Part shown: one piece after another, positions 33,758-43,963 of the stretch
Layout: every line of letters begins with the position of its first letter
Numbering within the stretch: the first letter of the stretch is position 1
Assembly: GCA_036389715.1 (NCBI GenBank)
Contig: DASVWH010000179.1
Coordinates: 1-45,211, forward strand
Direction of reading: 5' to 3'
Length of the DNA: 45,211 nucleotides
Origin: DASVWH01 sp036389715
Lineage (GTDB): Bacteria > Acidobacteriota > Blastocatellia > Pyrinomonadales > Pyrinomonadaceae
The notes under the pieces: model-generated
Databases searched by the model: none
What the model saw: the letters and a program-made list of their open reading frames with translations, nothing else
Told to the model about the DNA's origin: nothing
Program-made: the position numbers and the translations under genes

Positions 33758-35839
33758 TTAGGGCTGCGAGGGACGCTTCTCCGGGGGGACGGCGCGCGGG
33801 ATGTCTCCGTCGTCCAGAACGACGGGAGTCTCCGTCACCTCCTGCGTCTTGAGCCTGGGCACTGTGCGCAGCGTCGGCGTCATCTTCGGAAGCGGGATTT
33901 TAAGGGTTGCGACGCCGCTCGTGCGACGCAGGATAGCGCCGCCGCGCCCCGCCACCCAGGCATCCGTCCCGCCGCGATAAGCGACCGAGAAGAGCGCCGC
34001 GCTGGTAATCGTCGGCTGTGCTTCCCAGGTCTCGCCGCCGTCCTTGGTTCGCAGCACACGGCCCTGGTCTCCCGTCACGAGCGCGTCGTCGCGCCCCGCA
34101 ACGGCGACCGAGAAGAGATTAGCCTTGATGCCGCTCTCCTGGTCTTTCCAGGCCGCGCCGCCGTCATCCGTGCGCAGGATAATCCCGTCAGCTCCGACCG
34201 CGTAGCCCCTCTGCGCATCTGCGAAGGCCACGCTGTAGAGCCATTCCTTGGCGTTGAGCTCGACCGGCTGCCAGCTCTCGCCGCCGTCGGCCGTCCGCAG
34301 GATTGTGCCCTGCGAACCGACGGCCACGCCGTGCTTCAAGTCCGTGAAGCGCACGTCTTCGAGCCAGGCGAAGGTGTTGCTGCGCTGCTGATGCCAGGTC
34401 TCGCCGCCGTCTTCCGTGTAGATAATGGTCCCGCGCGCGCCGACGGCCCAGCCGCGCTCGGGCGTCACGAAGTTGATGCTGAAGAGGTCTTCTCTGACGC
34501 CCGAAGGCATCGTGGCCCAGGTCACGCCGCCGGTCGTCGAACGCAGGATCGTTCCTTTCTCACCGGCAATCCAGCCCTGCGCTTCGTTGATGAAAAAGAC
34601 GGAGTTGAGCCGCGCGGTAATCCCCGTCGGCCGCACCGTCCAGTTGTTTCCGCCCGAGCTGGTCGAGAGGATTTTGCCGCGCGAGCCGACGGCCCAGCCC
34701 TTCGAGCCGTTGAGAAAGAAGATGTCTGACAGGTCGTCACGCCCGCCCTCCGTCAGGCGCCGCCAGCTCATGCCGCCGTCATCCGTGCGCAGCACTAACC
34801 CTTCGCTGCCCGCCGCCCATCCCGTCTCGAAGTCCGAGAAATAGAGCGTCACGAGCTTCGGGTTGGTGCGGATGTTGACGGGAATCCAGGTCGTCCCGCC
34901 GTCGCCCGTCGTCAGCACGACGCCGCCGTCGCCCGCAGCCCAACCGCGCCGCTCGTCCGCGAAGTAGACCGAAAGCAAGTCCGTGCGCCGAAAAACGTCT
35001 ACGGGCGTCCAGGTCGCGCCTCCGTCCTCCGTGCGCAGGACCAGCCCGCCGTAGCCGACCGCGACCGCGCGCTGCTGAGAGATAAAGGCCACTCCCGTCA
35101 AAGGCAGCTCGCCGAGGCCGGGCTGCCGCTTCCACGTCCCGCCGCCGTCCTCCGTGACGAGCAGCGTGCCGCGGTCGCCAACGGCCGCGCCCCTTTTCTT
35201 GTCGGCGAAGGAGACGGCGAAGAGGTGCGTCCCGACGCCGCTGTACTGCGGCTGCCAGGTCAGGCCGCCGTCGCCCGTCGCAATGATTCGCCCGTATGTC
35301 CCCACCGCCCAGCCGTGCAGATTGTCTTCGACGAAAGTGACGCCGTAGAGATGGTCCTTGCCGATCTCCCTGTGCGTCCACTTATCGCCGCCGTTGGTCG
35401 TCAGCAGCACAGCGCCGCGCGCGCCGACCGCCACTGCCCGCTGCTTGTCCTTGACGTAAAGCCCGTAGAGCGTCGTGACCGCGGACGACCTTTGCGCCTC
35501 CCAGTCGAAGCCGCCGTTATCTGTGCGCAGAATCGCTCCGTCCGAGCCGACGGCCCAGCCGTGCGCTTTGTCCTTGGCAAAACGGATGGCGTAAATCGGG
35601 TTGCCCTGCGGCAGAGGGTTCTGCCAGAGCCAGCCGCGCGATTGCCCGCCCGCCGAAACAAAGCAGAGCGCCGCGAGCACGAGCGTCGGCGCGCAACGTC
35701 GCAGAAGAGCCGCCCGCAGCCACCGCCGCCAGCTCTGCGCGATGCCCGCGCGGCTCGGATTTGAAGAGAACAGAAACACGTCTAATGACAACTTTGCTCG
35801 AAGGCTTAAATTGAGGACTCGACTAAGGGAGTGCCTCAC
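33758..35839 (-). CDS. Secreted Ycf48-like beta-propeller repeat protein
   Basis: A 693-residue protein with a long basic N-terminus and a hydrophobic export signal (LLRRCAPTLVLAALCFVSA). The mature part has about thirteen units of 43-44 residues with the pattern GWAVGxxGxILRTxDGGxTW, the BNR/Ycf48-type blade. The family was named after a photosystem II assembly factor, but long members are common in non-phototrophs, where they are probably surface or periplasmic scaffolds. The C-terminal 60 residues are proline-rich and hydrophilic. The signal begins about 45 residues in, so the true start may be further inside. Nothing in the neighbours hints at a partner. Confidence 0.82.
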   Translation of the reverse strand: MRHSLSRVLNLSLRAKLSLDVFLFSSNPSRAGIAQSWRRWLRAALLRRCAPTLVLAALCFVSAGGQSRGWLWQNPLPQGNPIYAIRFAKDKAHGWAVGSDGAILRTDNGGFDWEAQRSSAVTTLYGLYVKDKQRAVAVGARGAVLLTTNGGDKWTHREIGKDHLYGVTFVEDNLHGWAVGTYGRIIATGDGGLTWQPQYSGVGTHLFAVSFADKKRGAAVGDRGTLLVTEDGGGTWKRQPGLGELPLTGVAFISQQRAVAVGYGGLVLRTEDGGATWTPVDVFRRTDLLSVYFADERRGWAAGDGGVVLTTGDGGTTWIPVNIRTNPKLVTLYFSDFETGWAAGSEGLVLRTDDGGMSWRRLTEGGRDDLSDIFFLNGSKGWAVGSRGKILSTSSGGNNWTVRPTGITARLNSVFFINEAQGWIAGEKGTILRSTTGGVTWATMPSGVREDLFSINFVTPERGWAVGARGTIIYTEDGGETWHQQRSNTFAWLEDVRFTDLKHGVAVGSQGTILRTADGGESWQPVELNAKEWLYSVAFADAQRGYAVGADGIILRTDDGGAAWKDQESGIKANLFSVAVAGRDDALVTGDQGRVLRTKDGGETWEAQPTITSAALFSVAYRGGTDAWVAGRGGAILRRTSGVATLKIPLPKMTPTLRTVPRLKTQEVTETPVVLDDGDIPRAVPPEKRPSQP

Positions 35840-35929
35840 GCTGGTCGGGATAGTGGATTATAAAGGCGATAGGGAGCGAAAGCGAACCGCGCGGGCCGCG
35901 GGCGGGGCCTGCGAGGGCTGGAAACCTTC

Positions 35930-36553
35930 TCAGCCCGCCTGCTCTCCCGCGCGAGCGAAGCCGGGTTGCGCCGTGATCTGCCGCGCCTGCCAGAGATGCC
36001 GCCGCTCGTGCGCGGCGAGCAGGGCGAACCACTGCCCCAGACTGAGCTTGAGAAACCTCGTCACGGGCGAAGCGATCTTCACGCGCGCCAGGTCCAGGCC
36101 GTTCACTTCCGGGGCCAGATCGAGCAGCTCATCCTGAAGGGCAAAGAAATCGCGCGTTACTTCCGCGACGGGGCGCTGCGGGCCGGGCGCATAAGCCTTC
36201 GGCGCTCTGGTCCTGAACCTGGGCGGCGGCTCTATCGTCTGCACGAGCCAGTTCCCGAGCCTCCCGTAGCGGAAAGGCCCGTCGCCAAGTAAGCCTTTCG
36301 CGCGTGCCTCACCGGCCGTCCGGCGGATGTTCACAGCCGTCACGCGTCCCGTCACGACGAGATGGTCCAGGCACTCGGCGATAGACCACTGCCCCGCGGA
36401 CGGATGCCAGTTGAATTGCGCGTCGTCGAGGCCCGCTACCAACTCGCGCGCCTCCCGGTTGACGGCTTCGATCTGCCGTTGATATTCGCGCAGCTCCGAG
36501 ACCAGCGGCTGGCCCGCGTCTAACGACGGATGGAAGGATTCATTGTCTTGCAT
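35930..36553 (-). CDS. DinB-family putative metal-dependent protein
   Basis: A 207-residue soluble protein with the DinB/YfiT four-helix fold. Three histidines in expected positions can bind a metal: one in the first helix region (NWHPSAGQWSIAECLDHL gives His and a second His) and one in AAHERRHLWQARQI near the C-terminus. Related proteins are thiol- or stress-linked transferases, but most are uncharacterised. It is a single gene between the Ycf48-like protein and RNase H genes, all on the minus strand. Confidence 0.82.
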   Translation of the reverse strand: MQDNESFHPSLDAGQPLVSELREYQRQIEAVNREARELVAGLDDAQFNWHPSAGQWSIAECLDHLVVTGRVTAVNIRRTAGEARAKGLLGDGPFRYGRLGNWLVQTIEPPPRFRTRAPKAYAPGPQRPVAEVTRDFFALQDELLDLAPEVNGLDLARVKIASPVTRFLKLSLGQWFALLAAHERRHLWQARQITAQPGFARAGEQAG

Positions 36554-36605
36554 CTTATTTCATTCAACTAACAGCGATGCTCGTTTGCGAGCACGCTTGA
36601 CGCGC

Positions 36606-37133
36606 CTAGTCGGTTGCTTCCGCGACGCCGATGCTGTCAACGGCATCACGCAGGATGCTCTGGTCCACGCGGCCGAGTGCGGCGATGCGACGGGCGGCGC
36701 GGTCGGTCGCTTCCTGTATGACGTGCCCGGCGTGGCCCTTGGCCCATTCCCAGGCGACCCTGTGCGGGCGTGCGGCCGCGTCGAGCCGCGCCCACCATTC
36801 CGGGTTGGACTTGCGACGAAAGCGGCCCGACATCGTCTCGACGACGTAGCGCGAATCGGTCACGAGGCGCACGCGGCAGGGCTCGCGCAGGGCTTCGAGG
36901 CCGACGGCAGCCGCGGCTATCTCCGCCTGCTGGTTGGTCGCCTGGCCGAGGAAAGTGCCGACGCCGCGCCAGATGCCGCGATAACCGAGCAGCGCGACGG
37001 CGGCCGCGCGCGTCTCCTTCTGCCCGTTGCCGAGGCTCGAACCGTCGCAAAAAATCGTCACCTCTTTGGACGAGCCTGTCGCGGCCTCTTCCGCTGCACG
37101 CGTCTTCACGTCTTCGCCCGTTTTATCCTTCAT
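36606..37133 (-). CDS. rnhA: Ribonuclease H (type I)
   Basis: A 175-residue RNase HI, which cuts the RNA strand of RNA-DNA hybrids. The four acidic active-site residues are visible: Asp in IFCDGSSLGNG, Glu in TNQQAEIAAAA, Asp in LVTDSRYVVE and Asp in EATDRAARR, with the KGHAGH loop before the last. About 24 extra residues precede the fold. The start at 37133 (MKDKTGEDV) overlaps the last codons of the upstream SbcC-like gene by 11 bp, so the two are probably translated together. A longer reading to 37313 would run far into that gene and is not supported. Confidence 0.9.
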   Translation of the reverse strand: MKDKTGEDVKTRAAEEAATGSSKEVTIFCDGSSLGNGQKETRAAAVALLGYRGIWRGVGTFLGQATNQQAEIAAAAVGLEALREPCRVRLVTDSRYVVETMSGRFRRKSNPEWWARLDAAARPHRVAWEWAKGHAGHVIQEATDRAARRIAALGRVDQSILRDAVDSIGVAEATD

Positions 37134-40100
37134 CGAGCAGCCCCCTGGCCTCGTTCCTGTTCTGGCGCTCGACGTGAATGATATGGTCCACGTTCTCTTC
37201 AAACGTATCGTCGTGCGAGATGACGAAGAGTTGGTCGAAATGCTGGACCTGCCCGATCTGCTGGGCGAGACGCTCGCGTCGCTCCGCGTCCATGTTGACG
37301 GTCGGCTCGTCAAAGAAGGCCAGGCGAATGTCGGAGAGCTGTTTGAGCAGGGCGAGGCGAACGCTCAGGGCGGCGGCCATCTGCTCGCCGCCCGAGAGGT
37401 TTGCGAAAGAGCGCTCGTGGCCCTCCTCTTCGAGCATGATTTCGTAATCGCGCGACCAGCGCAGGGCGCGGCCAGCCTCGCCCGTGATCTCCCGGAAGAG
37501 CTGGTTGGCCTCAAGGGAGATGTTGTAAAGATAGCTCTCCGTGACGAGCGGCCCGGCCTGCTTGAGCGTGTCCCTGATAAACTCCGTCGCCTCGTCCAAG
37601 CCTTCGAGCCGCTCCTTTTCACGAAACTGCTCGCGCATCTGCTCGCGCACTTCCTGGAGGCGCGTCAACTCCGTCGCCAGATATGCCTCGCTCTTGCGCG
37701 CCTCTTCGAGCTTCGCCGCGGAAGCCGCCGCCTGCTCGCGCGCCGCAGAGAGCCGCGCCCGCTCGGCATCATGCTCTTGGCGGCTGTAAGCGCCCGCCGC
37801 ATGCTCGTATTGACGACTCGCGGTTTCGGCTTCGAGGGCCGCGCGGGCGGCCTCCTCTTCCGCTTTCTCAAGTTCGGCCCGGCGCGCGGGCAGCGTCGCC
37901 GCGAGGGCTTCGCTGGCCAGGTATTCGCGGTGCGCTTCGACGGTCAGGTCGCGCTCGGCGCGCGCTGCCTCCCAACGCGCGTCCAGCCCGGCGTACTGCT
38001 CCAAGCCGGACGAAAGCTCGCGCAGTTGCGCTTCGAGCGCGCCCTGCGCATCGAGCGCCCCGCCAAGCTCACTGCGCCGTGCTGCTTCCGTGGCCGCTTC
38101 CTGGCGCAGCACCCTGGCCCGCGCGCGCGGGTCGTTGAGCACGCGCAGCTTCTGCTCGGTCTCCGCGACCTCCCGTTCGAGACTGGCGACCGCCTCGGCC
38201 GCTGCCGCGACCCCGGCGCGCTCGTCCTTGCGGCGAATGCCTTCCTGCTCGATCTCTTTGAGACGCTGTTGGAGCGGCTTCAGCTCTGCGTAGCGCAGCG
38301 CGGCTTCGCGCAGGAGGATTAACTCGCCGTCAATGCCCGACAGTTGCGCGCTCAATTGGTTAAGATGCTCTCTGCCCGCGGGAGGTAGCGCGGCTATCTC
38401 ACGATTGAGCCGCGCGAGCGTCTCTTCGCGCTCGGCGAGCAGAGCGCGTGCCGTCGCCAGTTGCGTGCGGATGCTGTCGAGCCTGGAAGAATGCTTCTCC
38501 GCCTCGCGCGCCTCGCGCACCGCAACCGCGACGCTCGCGCGCTCACCTTCGAGCGCTTTTAACTGCGAACTGTTACTGGCGAACTGGCCCTTGAAATAGT
38601 CTTCGAGCGTCTGGTCCTCGCCGATGTTCAGACAACGCTCGGAGAGAATCGGGCAGAGACCGTTCTTGACCTCGGCGCGGAATTTTTCGTCGCGCGCGAT
38701 CTCGGCCCGGAGGTGCGCGAGCTGCTCTGTTAACTCGCCTTCGCGCGTCATCAGCTGCGGGGCTTCCGCGGCACGCGCGGCACGCCGCTCAAGCTCGGCC
38801 GTCTCCCTTTCGCCCGCAGAGACTTCGCGCTGCAACCGTTGGACCTCGCGCGCGGCGTCGCGCTGCTGGTTGGTCAGGTGCTTGAGGCTCGTCGCGGCGC
38901 GCTCGGCCTTGCTCAGAGAGGTCTCGGTGTGCAGGCGGTCGCTTTCGAGCTGGGCCAGGCGCTCCGGCGCGCCGCGGCCCTTCTCGGCCTCCCTGGCGCT
39001 CTCGCGGGTCTGCGCGTGCTGCCTGCGTAGTTCGGCGAGTTCGGCGTCGAGCAGCACCAAGCGTTCGCGCGCGCTGATGGCCTGGGCGCGCAGGTCGCGC
39101 AGGCGCTCGCGTTCTCGTTCCAACTCCTCTTGCGCGGCCGTCTCCGGCTCCAGCGCGGCGAGGGCGACCGCGGCCTGGACGGTACGCTCAACCGCTTCTT
39201 CGAGCCTTCTGACGTGAGCCGCGGCCGACGCCAGCAGCCCTTCGAGCTTCGCAGCCTCGGCGCGTAGACGGTCGCGCGCGGCGCGCTCTGTCTCCAGGCC
39301 GCGCAGGAGTTTGTCTGCGGCCAGGTGCGCCAGGTGTCCTGCCTCCGCGCGCAGCCTGCGTTCGAGCGCTCCCTGCGCGGCGTCGCGTTCGAGCCGCAGA
39401 GCGGGCAGCCGGTTCGCGGACGCTTCAGCCTCGACCTCGCGGCGAACCTTCAGGGCGTGTGCCTCTTCGACGCGCCGCAGCGCCTGGTCCAGCGCACGCA
39501 CGCGCTCGTCGCGCGCCGTAATCTCCAGCTGCAAGCTGTCCAGCTCGGACCCGAGCGCGGCCGCGCGGGCGGAGATGGCCCTGTGCTCCTCGGCCAGCTC
39601 CTCATAGCGCGCGAGCTGGCTTTCGGCCCCGGAGATGCGCCCCCTGATTTCGGCCGTCCGCGCGTGGATGAGATTGACCGTCTCGCGCAGCCGCTCGGCC
39701 CCGTCCCTGTATTCTTCGACCTTGAGGAGCTTATCGAAAGAGGCTTTGCGCTGGGTCGCCGGGCGCAGAAAGTCGGCAGTGAAAGTGCCCTGCGGGACGC
39801 CTATCGCCGAACGAAAGAGCGCTTCGAGGTCGGTTCCGGGCTCGATGCCTAAGAGCTTGCGCAGGGTGGCGGAAACGTCCGTCTTCTTCTCGGCGATGCG
39901 GATAGCCAGACCGTTATCGTAAACGTAGTAGCCCTGCGCCGTGTCCCTGTAGACGGTGTAGAGCCGCTCGTCAACGTCGCTCTCGAAGGTCACGCGGACG
40001 GAGCCCTTCCTGGCCCCGCGCCGCAGAAAATCCTCTTTCCGGTAGTCGAGCGTATCGAAGAGCGCCCAGGCGACCGCTTCGAGAATGGTCGTCTTCCCGG

Positions 40101-40200
40101 CCCCGTTCTCGCCCGTGATGGCCGTGATGCCGCGCTCGAAGCTGAACTCCGCGCGCTCGTAAGATTTGATGTTGTCGAGTTCGACCCGTGTGACGTGCAT
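37123..40200 (-). CDS. SbcC/Rad50-like SMC-type ATPase
   Basis: A 1025-residue DNA-repair-type ATPase. The N-terminal lobe has Walker A GENGAGKTT (30-38); long coiled coils rich in Glu, Arg and Ala fill residues about 170-860; the C-terminal lobe has the ABC signature LSGGEQ (near 935) and Walker B LAFFDEPT (near 960). At the coiled-coil apex, where Rad50 has a CxxC zinc hook, the sequence is CPILSERC (Cys516 and Cys523), so the hook is atypical. Rad50 relatives work with an Mre11/SbcD nuclease, but none is encoded here; instead the RNase H gene overlaps its 3' end. It may act in recombination or R-loop handling; that is inference. Confidence 0.88.
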   Translation of the reverse strand: MHVTRVELDNIKSYERAEFSFERGITAITGENGAGKTTILEAVAWALFDTLDYRKEDFLRRGARKGSVRVTFESDVDERLYTVYRDTAQGYYVYDNGLAIRIAEKKTDVSATLRKLLGIEPGTDLEALFRSAIGVPQGTFTADFLRPATQRKASFDKLLKVEEYRDGAERLRETVNLIHARTAEIRGRISGAESQLARYEELAEEHRAISARAAALGSELDSLQLEITARDERVRALDQALRRVEEAHALKVRREVEAEASANRLPALRLERDAAQGALERRLRAEAGHLAHLAADKLLRGLETERAARDRLRAEAAKLEGLLASAAAHVRRLEEAVERTVQAAVALAALEPETAAQEELERERERLRDLRAQAISARERLVLLDAELAELRRQHAQTRESAREAEKGRGAPERLAQLESDRLHTETSLSKAERAATSLKHLTNQQRDAAREVQRLQREVSAGERETAELERRAARAAEAPQLMTREGELTEQLAHLRAEIARDEKFRAEVKNGLCPILSERCLNIGEDQTLEDYFKGQFASNSSQLKALEGERASVAVAVREAREAEKHSSRLDSIRTQLATARALLAEREETLARLNREIAALPPAGREHLNQLSAQLSGIDGELILLREAALRYAELKPLQQRLKEIEQEGIRRKDERAGVAAAAEAVASLEREVAETEQKLRVLNDPRARARVLRQEAATEAARRSELGGALDAQGALEAQLRELSSGLEQYAGLDARWEAARAERDLTVEAHREYLASEALAATLPARRAELEKAEEEAARAALEAETASRQYEHAAGAYSRQEHDAERARLSAAREQAAASAAKLEEARKSEAYLATELTRLQEVREQMREQFREKERLEGLDEATEFIRDTLKQAGPLVTESYLYNISLEANQLFREITGEAGRALRWSRDYEIMLEEEGHERSFANLSGGEQMAAALSVRLALLKQLSDIRLAFFDEPTVNMDAERRERLAQQIGQVQHFDQLFVISHDDTFEENVDHIIHVERQNRNEARGLLDEG

Positions 40201-40252
40201 CGCTTTTCGGTCAGGCTTGCGGCTCTTACCCTCTTACCTTGAGCACCTCTAA

Positions 40253-40699
40253 CTACAGCTTTCTCTGAATCTTCGTCAGCAGCGCGCGCGGCCCCGTGAT
40301 GGTCGCCGCGCCCTCTTCGAGATGCACGGAAATCTTCTCGGCCATCAGCCCGCCCAGGGCAGGCGGCTTAAAGGTCAGTTGATTCCCGTCTCGCAGCGAG
40401 GGCCGGTAGCGCAAGTCCGAGATGACCTGTGTGACCCTCCCGAGAAAAGCCTCCCTATCGTCAACCCGAAAGGTGATACTCCTCTTCATGCCCGTGAAGG
40501 CCAGCAGCAGGCTGAGGAACGTGATAAAGCCGAGCCATCCGCCGACAGCCCTATAGATGGTCGAGACGTACTCGGCGTTACTGACATCCTCCCTGAGCTT
40601 ACTGCCCTGGATAACGACCAGGTAAAATGCCAGCGCGCCGAGCGCGGAAAACAGCAGGGCGACGATCAGAATTTTCAAGAATCTACTCAGGAAGTTCAC
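40253..40699 (-). CDS. Hypothetical membrane protein
   Basis: A 148-residue protein with two membrane segments (ILIVALLFSALGALAFYLVV and GGWLGFITFLSLLLAFTG) and a soluble C-terminal half with a basic-then-mixed pattern ending in ITGPRALLTKIQRKL. I do not recognise a family. It is 52 bp upstream of the SbcC-like gene on the same strand. The 130-bp spacer before it holds nothing I can name. Confidence 0.65.
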   Translation of the reverse strand: MNFLSRFLKILIVALLFSALGALAFYLVVIQGSKLREDVSNAEYVSTIYRAVGGWLGFITFLSLLLAFTGMKRSITFRVDDREAFLGRVTQVISDLRYRPSLRDGNQLTFKPPALGGLMAEKISVHLEEGAATITGPRALLTKIQRKL

Positions 40700-40828
40700 C
40701 TGCGAAAGGTTCCGTTTCGGGGATAAAAGCGTCCCTTCAATCTTAGGCGGCCAATCAATCCGAAGACCAAACGGCTGATAGCACTGAGGTTGCGGGACGC
40801 AGCTGCTGCCGCGACAGGTTCTCCGGCT

Positions 40829-40900
40829 CTATTCATTCACTTTCAGTACCGCAAGAAAAGCCTCCTGCGGAATCTCGCCGCGCCCGGCCTTCTTCATCCG
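40829..40900 (-). repeat. Duplicated 3' end of lepA (copy of 41158-41229)
   Basis: The 72 bp ending the DUF433 gene and the 72 bp ending lepA align without gaps with seven differences; five do not change an amino acid (one is in the stop codon). Similarity begins at the stop codon and ends at the Arg codon of RMKK. Outside these limits the sequences are unrelated. Confidence 0.85.
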
Positions 40901-41116
40901 CGCGTCCTTGGAGAATTCCAAAACCTGTAGCGCCTGCTCGCGTGTGACCGTCGGGAAATTGTCGAGAAACTGATCGAGCGTCTGGCCCGCCGCGAGATTA
41001 TCCAGTAACGCCGCCACCGGCACACGCGTCCCGCGAAAGACGGTCGCGCCGCTCAACACTTCAGGGTCGCTGGCTAGCGGCAGCCGTGCAATACGTTCTT
41101 CCAGCGTTAAGCGCAT
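40829..41116 (-). CDS. DUF433 antitoxin-like protein with a LepA-derived tail
   Basis: A 95-residue protein. Residues 1-70 are a DUF433 domain (SGATVFRGTRVPVAALLDNL, then DNFPTVTREQALQVLEF), a winged-helix family often found as the antitoxin-like partner of a PIN-type DUF5615 protein. No such partner lies on either side. The last 23 residues (from RMKKAGRGEIPQEAFLAV on) match the C-terminus of LepA, encoded just upstream, with two changes. The 72 bp from the stop inward agree at 65 positions with the end of lepA. AAGGAGAGG before the ATG is a good ribosome site. It starts 41 bp after the lepA stop, so it is probably read through from lepA. Confidence 0.8.
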   Translation of the reverse strand: MRLTLEERIARLPLASDPEVLSGATVFRGTRVPVAALLDNLAAGQTLDQFLDNFPTVTREQALQVLEFSKDARMKKAGRGEIPQEAFLAVLKVNE

Positions 41117-41157
41117 CTTCCTCTCCTTAATGCTCCTTGACTGTTCCTTGCCTCAAG

Positions 41158-42957
<1,800 letters not shown>

Positions 42958-42963
42958 AAAAAA

Positions 42964-43050
42964 AGGACTCAGAATTGGAGGACTCAGGGTTCAGAATAAG
43001 AACGGCCCGCTTTGCTTCTGAACCTTGAGTCCTCACAGTTCCGAACCCTT
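42964..43050. repeat. Intergenic heptamer-repeat hairpin E (AGGACTC units)
   Basis: Left arm (42964-42996) is AGGACTC AGAATTGG AGGACTC AGGGTTC AGAA; right arm (43016-43050) is its reverse complement with changes (TTCTGAACCTTGAGTCCTCA and on). The arms end 6 nt before the lepA start codon (minus strand). Confidence 0.85.
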
Positions 43051-43056
43051 CATTTA

Positions 43057-43091
43057 TAACAAAACGGGCGCGAAACCGCACGCGCGCCCGT
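43057..43091 (-). terminator. Intrinsic terminator of the gene at 43122
   Basis: On the minus strand ACGGGCGCG pairs with CGCGCCCGT (9 bp) around a loop of ten bases and is followed by TTTTGTT, a classic stem plus U-tract, about 30 bp after the stop codon. Confidence 0.75.
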
Positions 43092-43121
43092 CTGCTGAAA
43101 ATCAGGATTGTGCCCGCCCGC

Positions 43122-43703
43122 TTATCTCATCGCCAGTTTACTGTTGCCTGAGGGCATCATCAGGCTGGCTATCTCGCGCAGGGATTCGAGATGGTTGTTG
43201 GTCAGCTCAAACTCGCTGCCGCCGAGCCGTGCCTGGACCTTCCTGGCCCGGAGCAGGTTGACGAAGCTCGGATAAGAGAGCGTGACCTTGATTTTTTCCA
43301 GGGTCAGGCCCTTTTCGCCGGGCTCGGTCGCGTACTGCGCGAGGCCCGTGAAAGGCCACGACTGACCGTCGGCCAGGATGCTCAGTTCGTGCGCCTCGCG
43401 GTAGTGCGGACGCTTGGAGACGGCGATGAAATAGAGGTCTATCGAGGGCGGCTGGCGGACCCTCCGGTCCTGGTAGAAGAAGGAGGCGTAAAGATAAAGC
43501 CCGCCGTCCTGTTTGCTGATGGCGCGCGGGTGTTCGAGCGTCGTTTTCATCCGGCGGACTACCGGATCATAGCTCGTCACGATCAAGGCGCTGTGCTTGA
43601 AGGGTGAAGGCGGGGCCGCTTCACAGAATTTTTGGGCGGAGCCGATGCCGGTGCAGGTCAGAATAAGAGCGAACAGCAGGGGGATGCGCTTCAGGGAGAT
43701 CAT
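43122..43703 (-). CDS. Secreted hypothetical protein
   Basis: A 193-residue protein with a signal peptide (MISLKRIPLLFALILTCTGI, then GSAQ). The mature part is beta-rich with patterns such as LYLYASFFYQDRRV, DLYFIAVSKRPHYREAHEL and a C-terminal ESLREIASLM. I do not recognise the family. It has its own terminator downstream and is transcribed toward lepA. The 43704-43963 spacer above it is AT-richer but I see no convincing promoter. Confidence 0.65.
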   Translation of the reverse strand: MISLKRIPLLFALILTCTGIGSAQKFCEAAPPSPFKHSALIVTSYDPVVRRMKTTLEHPRAISKQDGGLYLYASFFYQDRRVRQPPSIDLYFIAVSKRPHYREAHELSILADGQSWPFTGLAQYATEPGEKGLTLEKIKVTLSYPSFVNLLRARKVQARLGGSEFELTNNHLESLREIASLMMPSGNSKLAMR

Positions 43704-43963
43704 ATTGTTTGTGTCTAATCTTTCAGCCGAGGGAATTTTAACGGGGCTTTGAAAACCGCCCGTGCATAATTAACCGAATTCGCGGCTTGAGTAAAGAGAA
43801 AAGTTCTCAGAGCCGCACTTTTTTAGCATTACCCGATTTCTTTAGCCTGGCAGGGAAGAGCGGGGCCGGGTTGGAAGCGCCGGGACGGCGGCCTGCGCGG
43901 GCCACAAGGGAGGCCAGGCCAGCCCGCAGGAGGGCCGTCCAGAGGCTCTTCGAGGCTCTTCTT

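Noticed and set aside
37134..37313. N-terminal extension of RNase H
   Set aside because: It would be read from within the SbcC-like coding sequence and adds no domain; ATG 37133 fits an 11-bp overlap.
40829..41116. Complete toxin-antitoxin pair
   Set aside because: Only the DUF433 antitoxin-like half is present; no PIN or DUF5615 gene lies within the flanking spacers.
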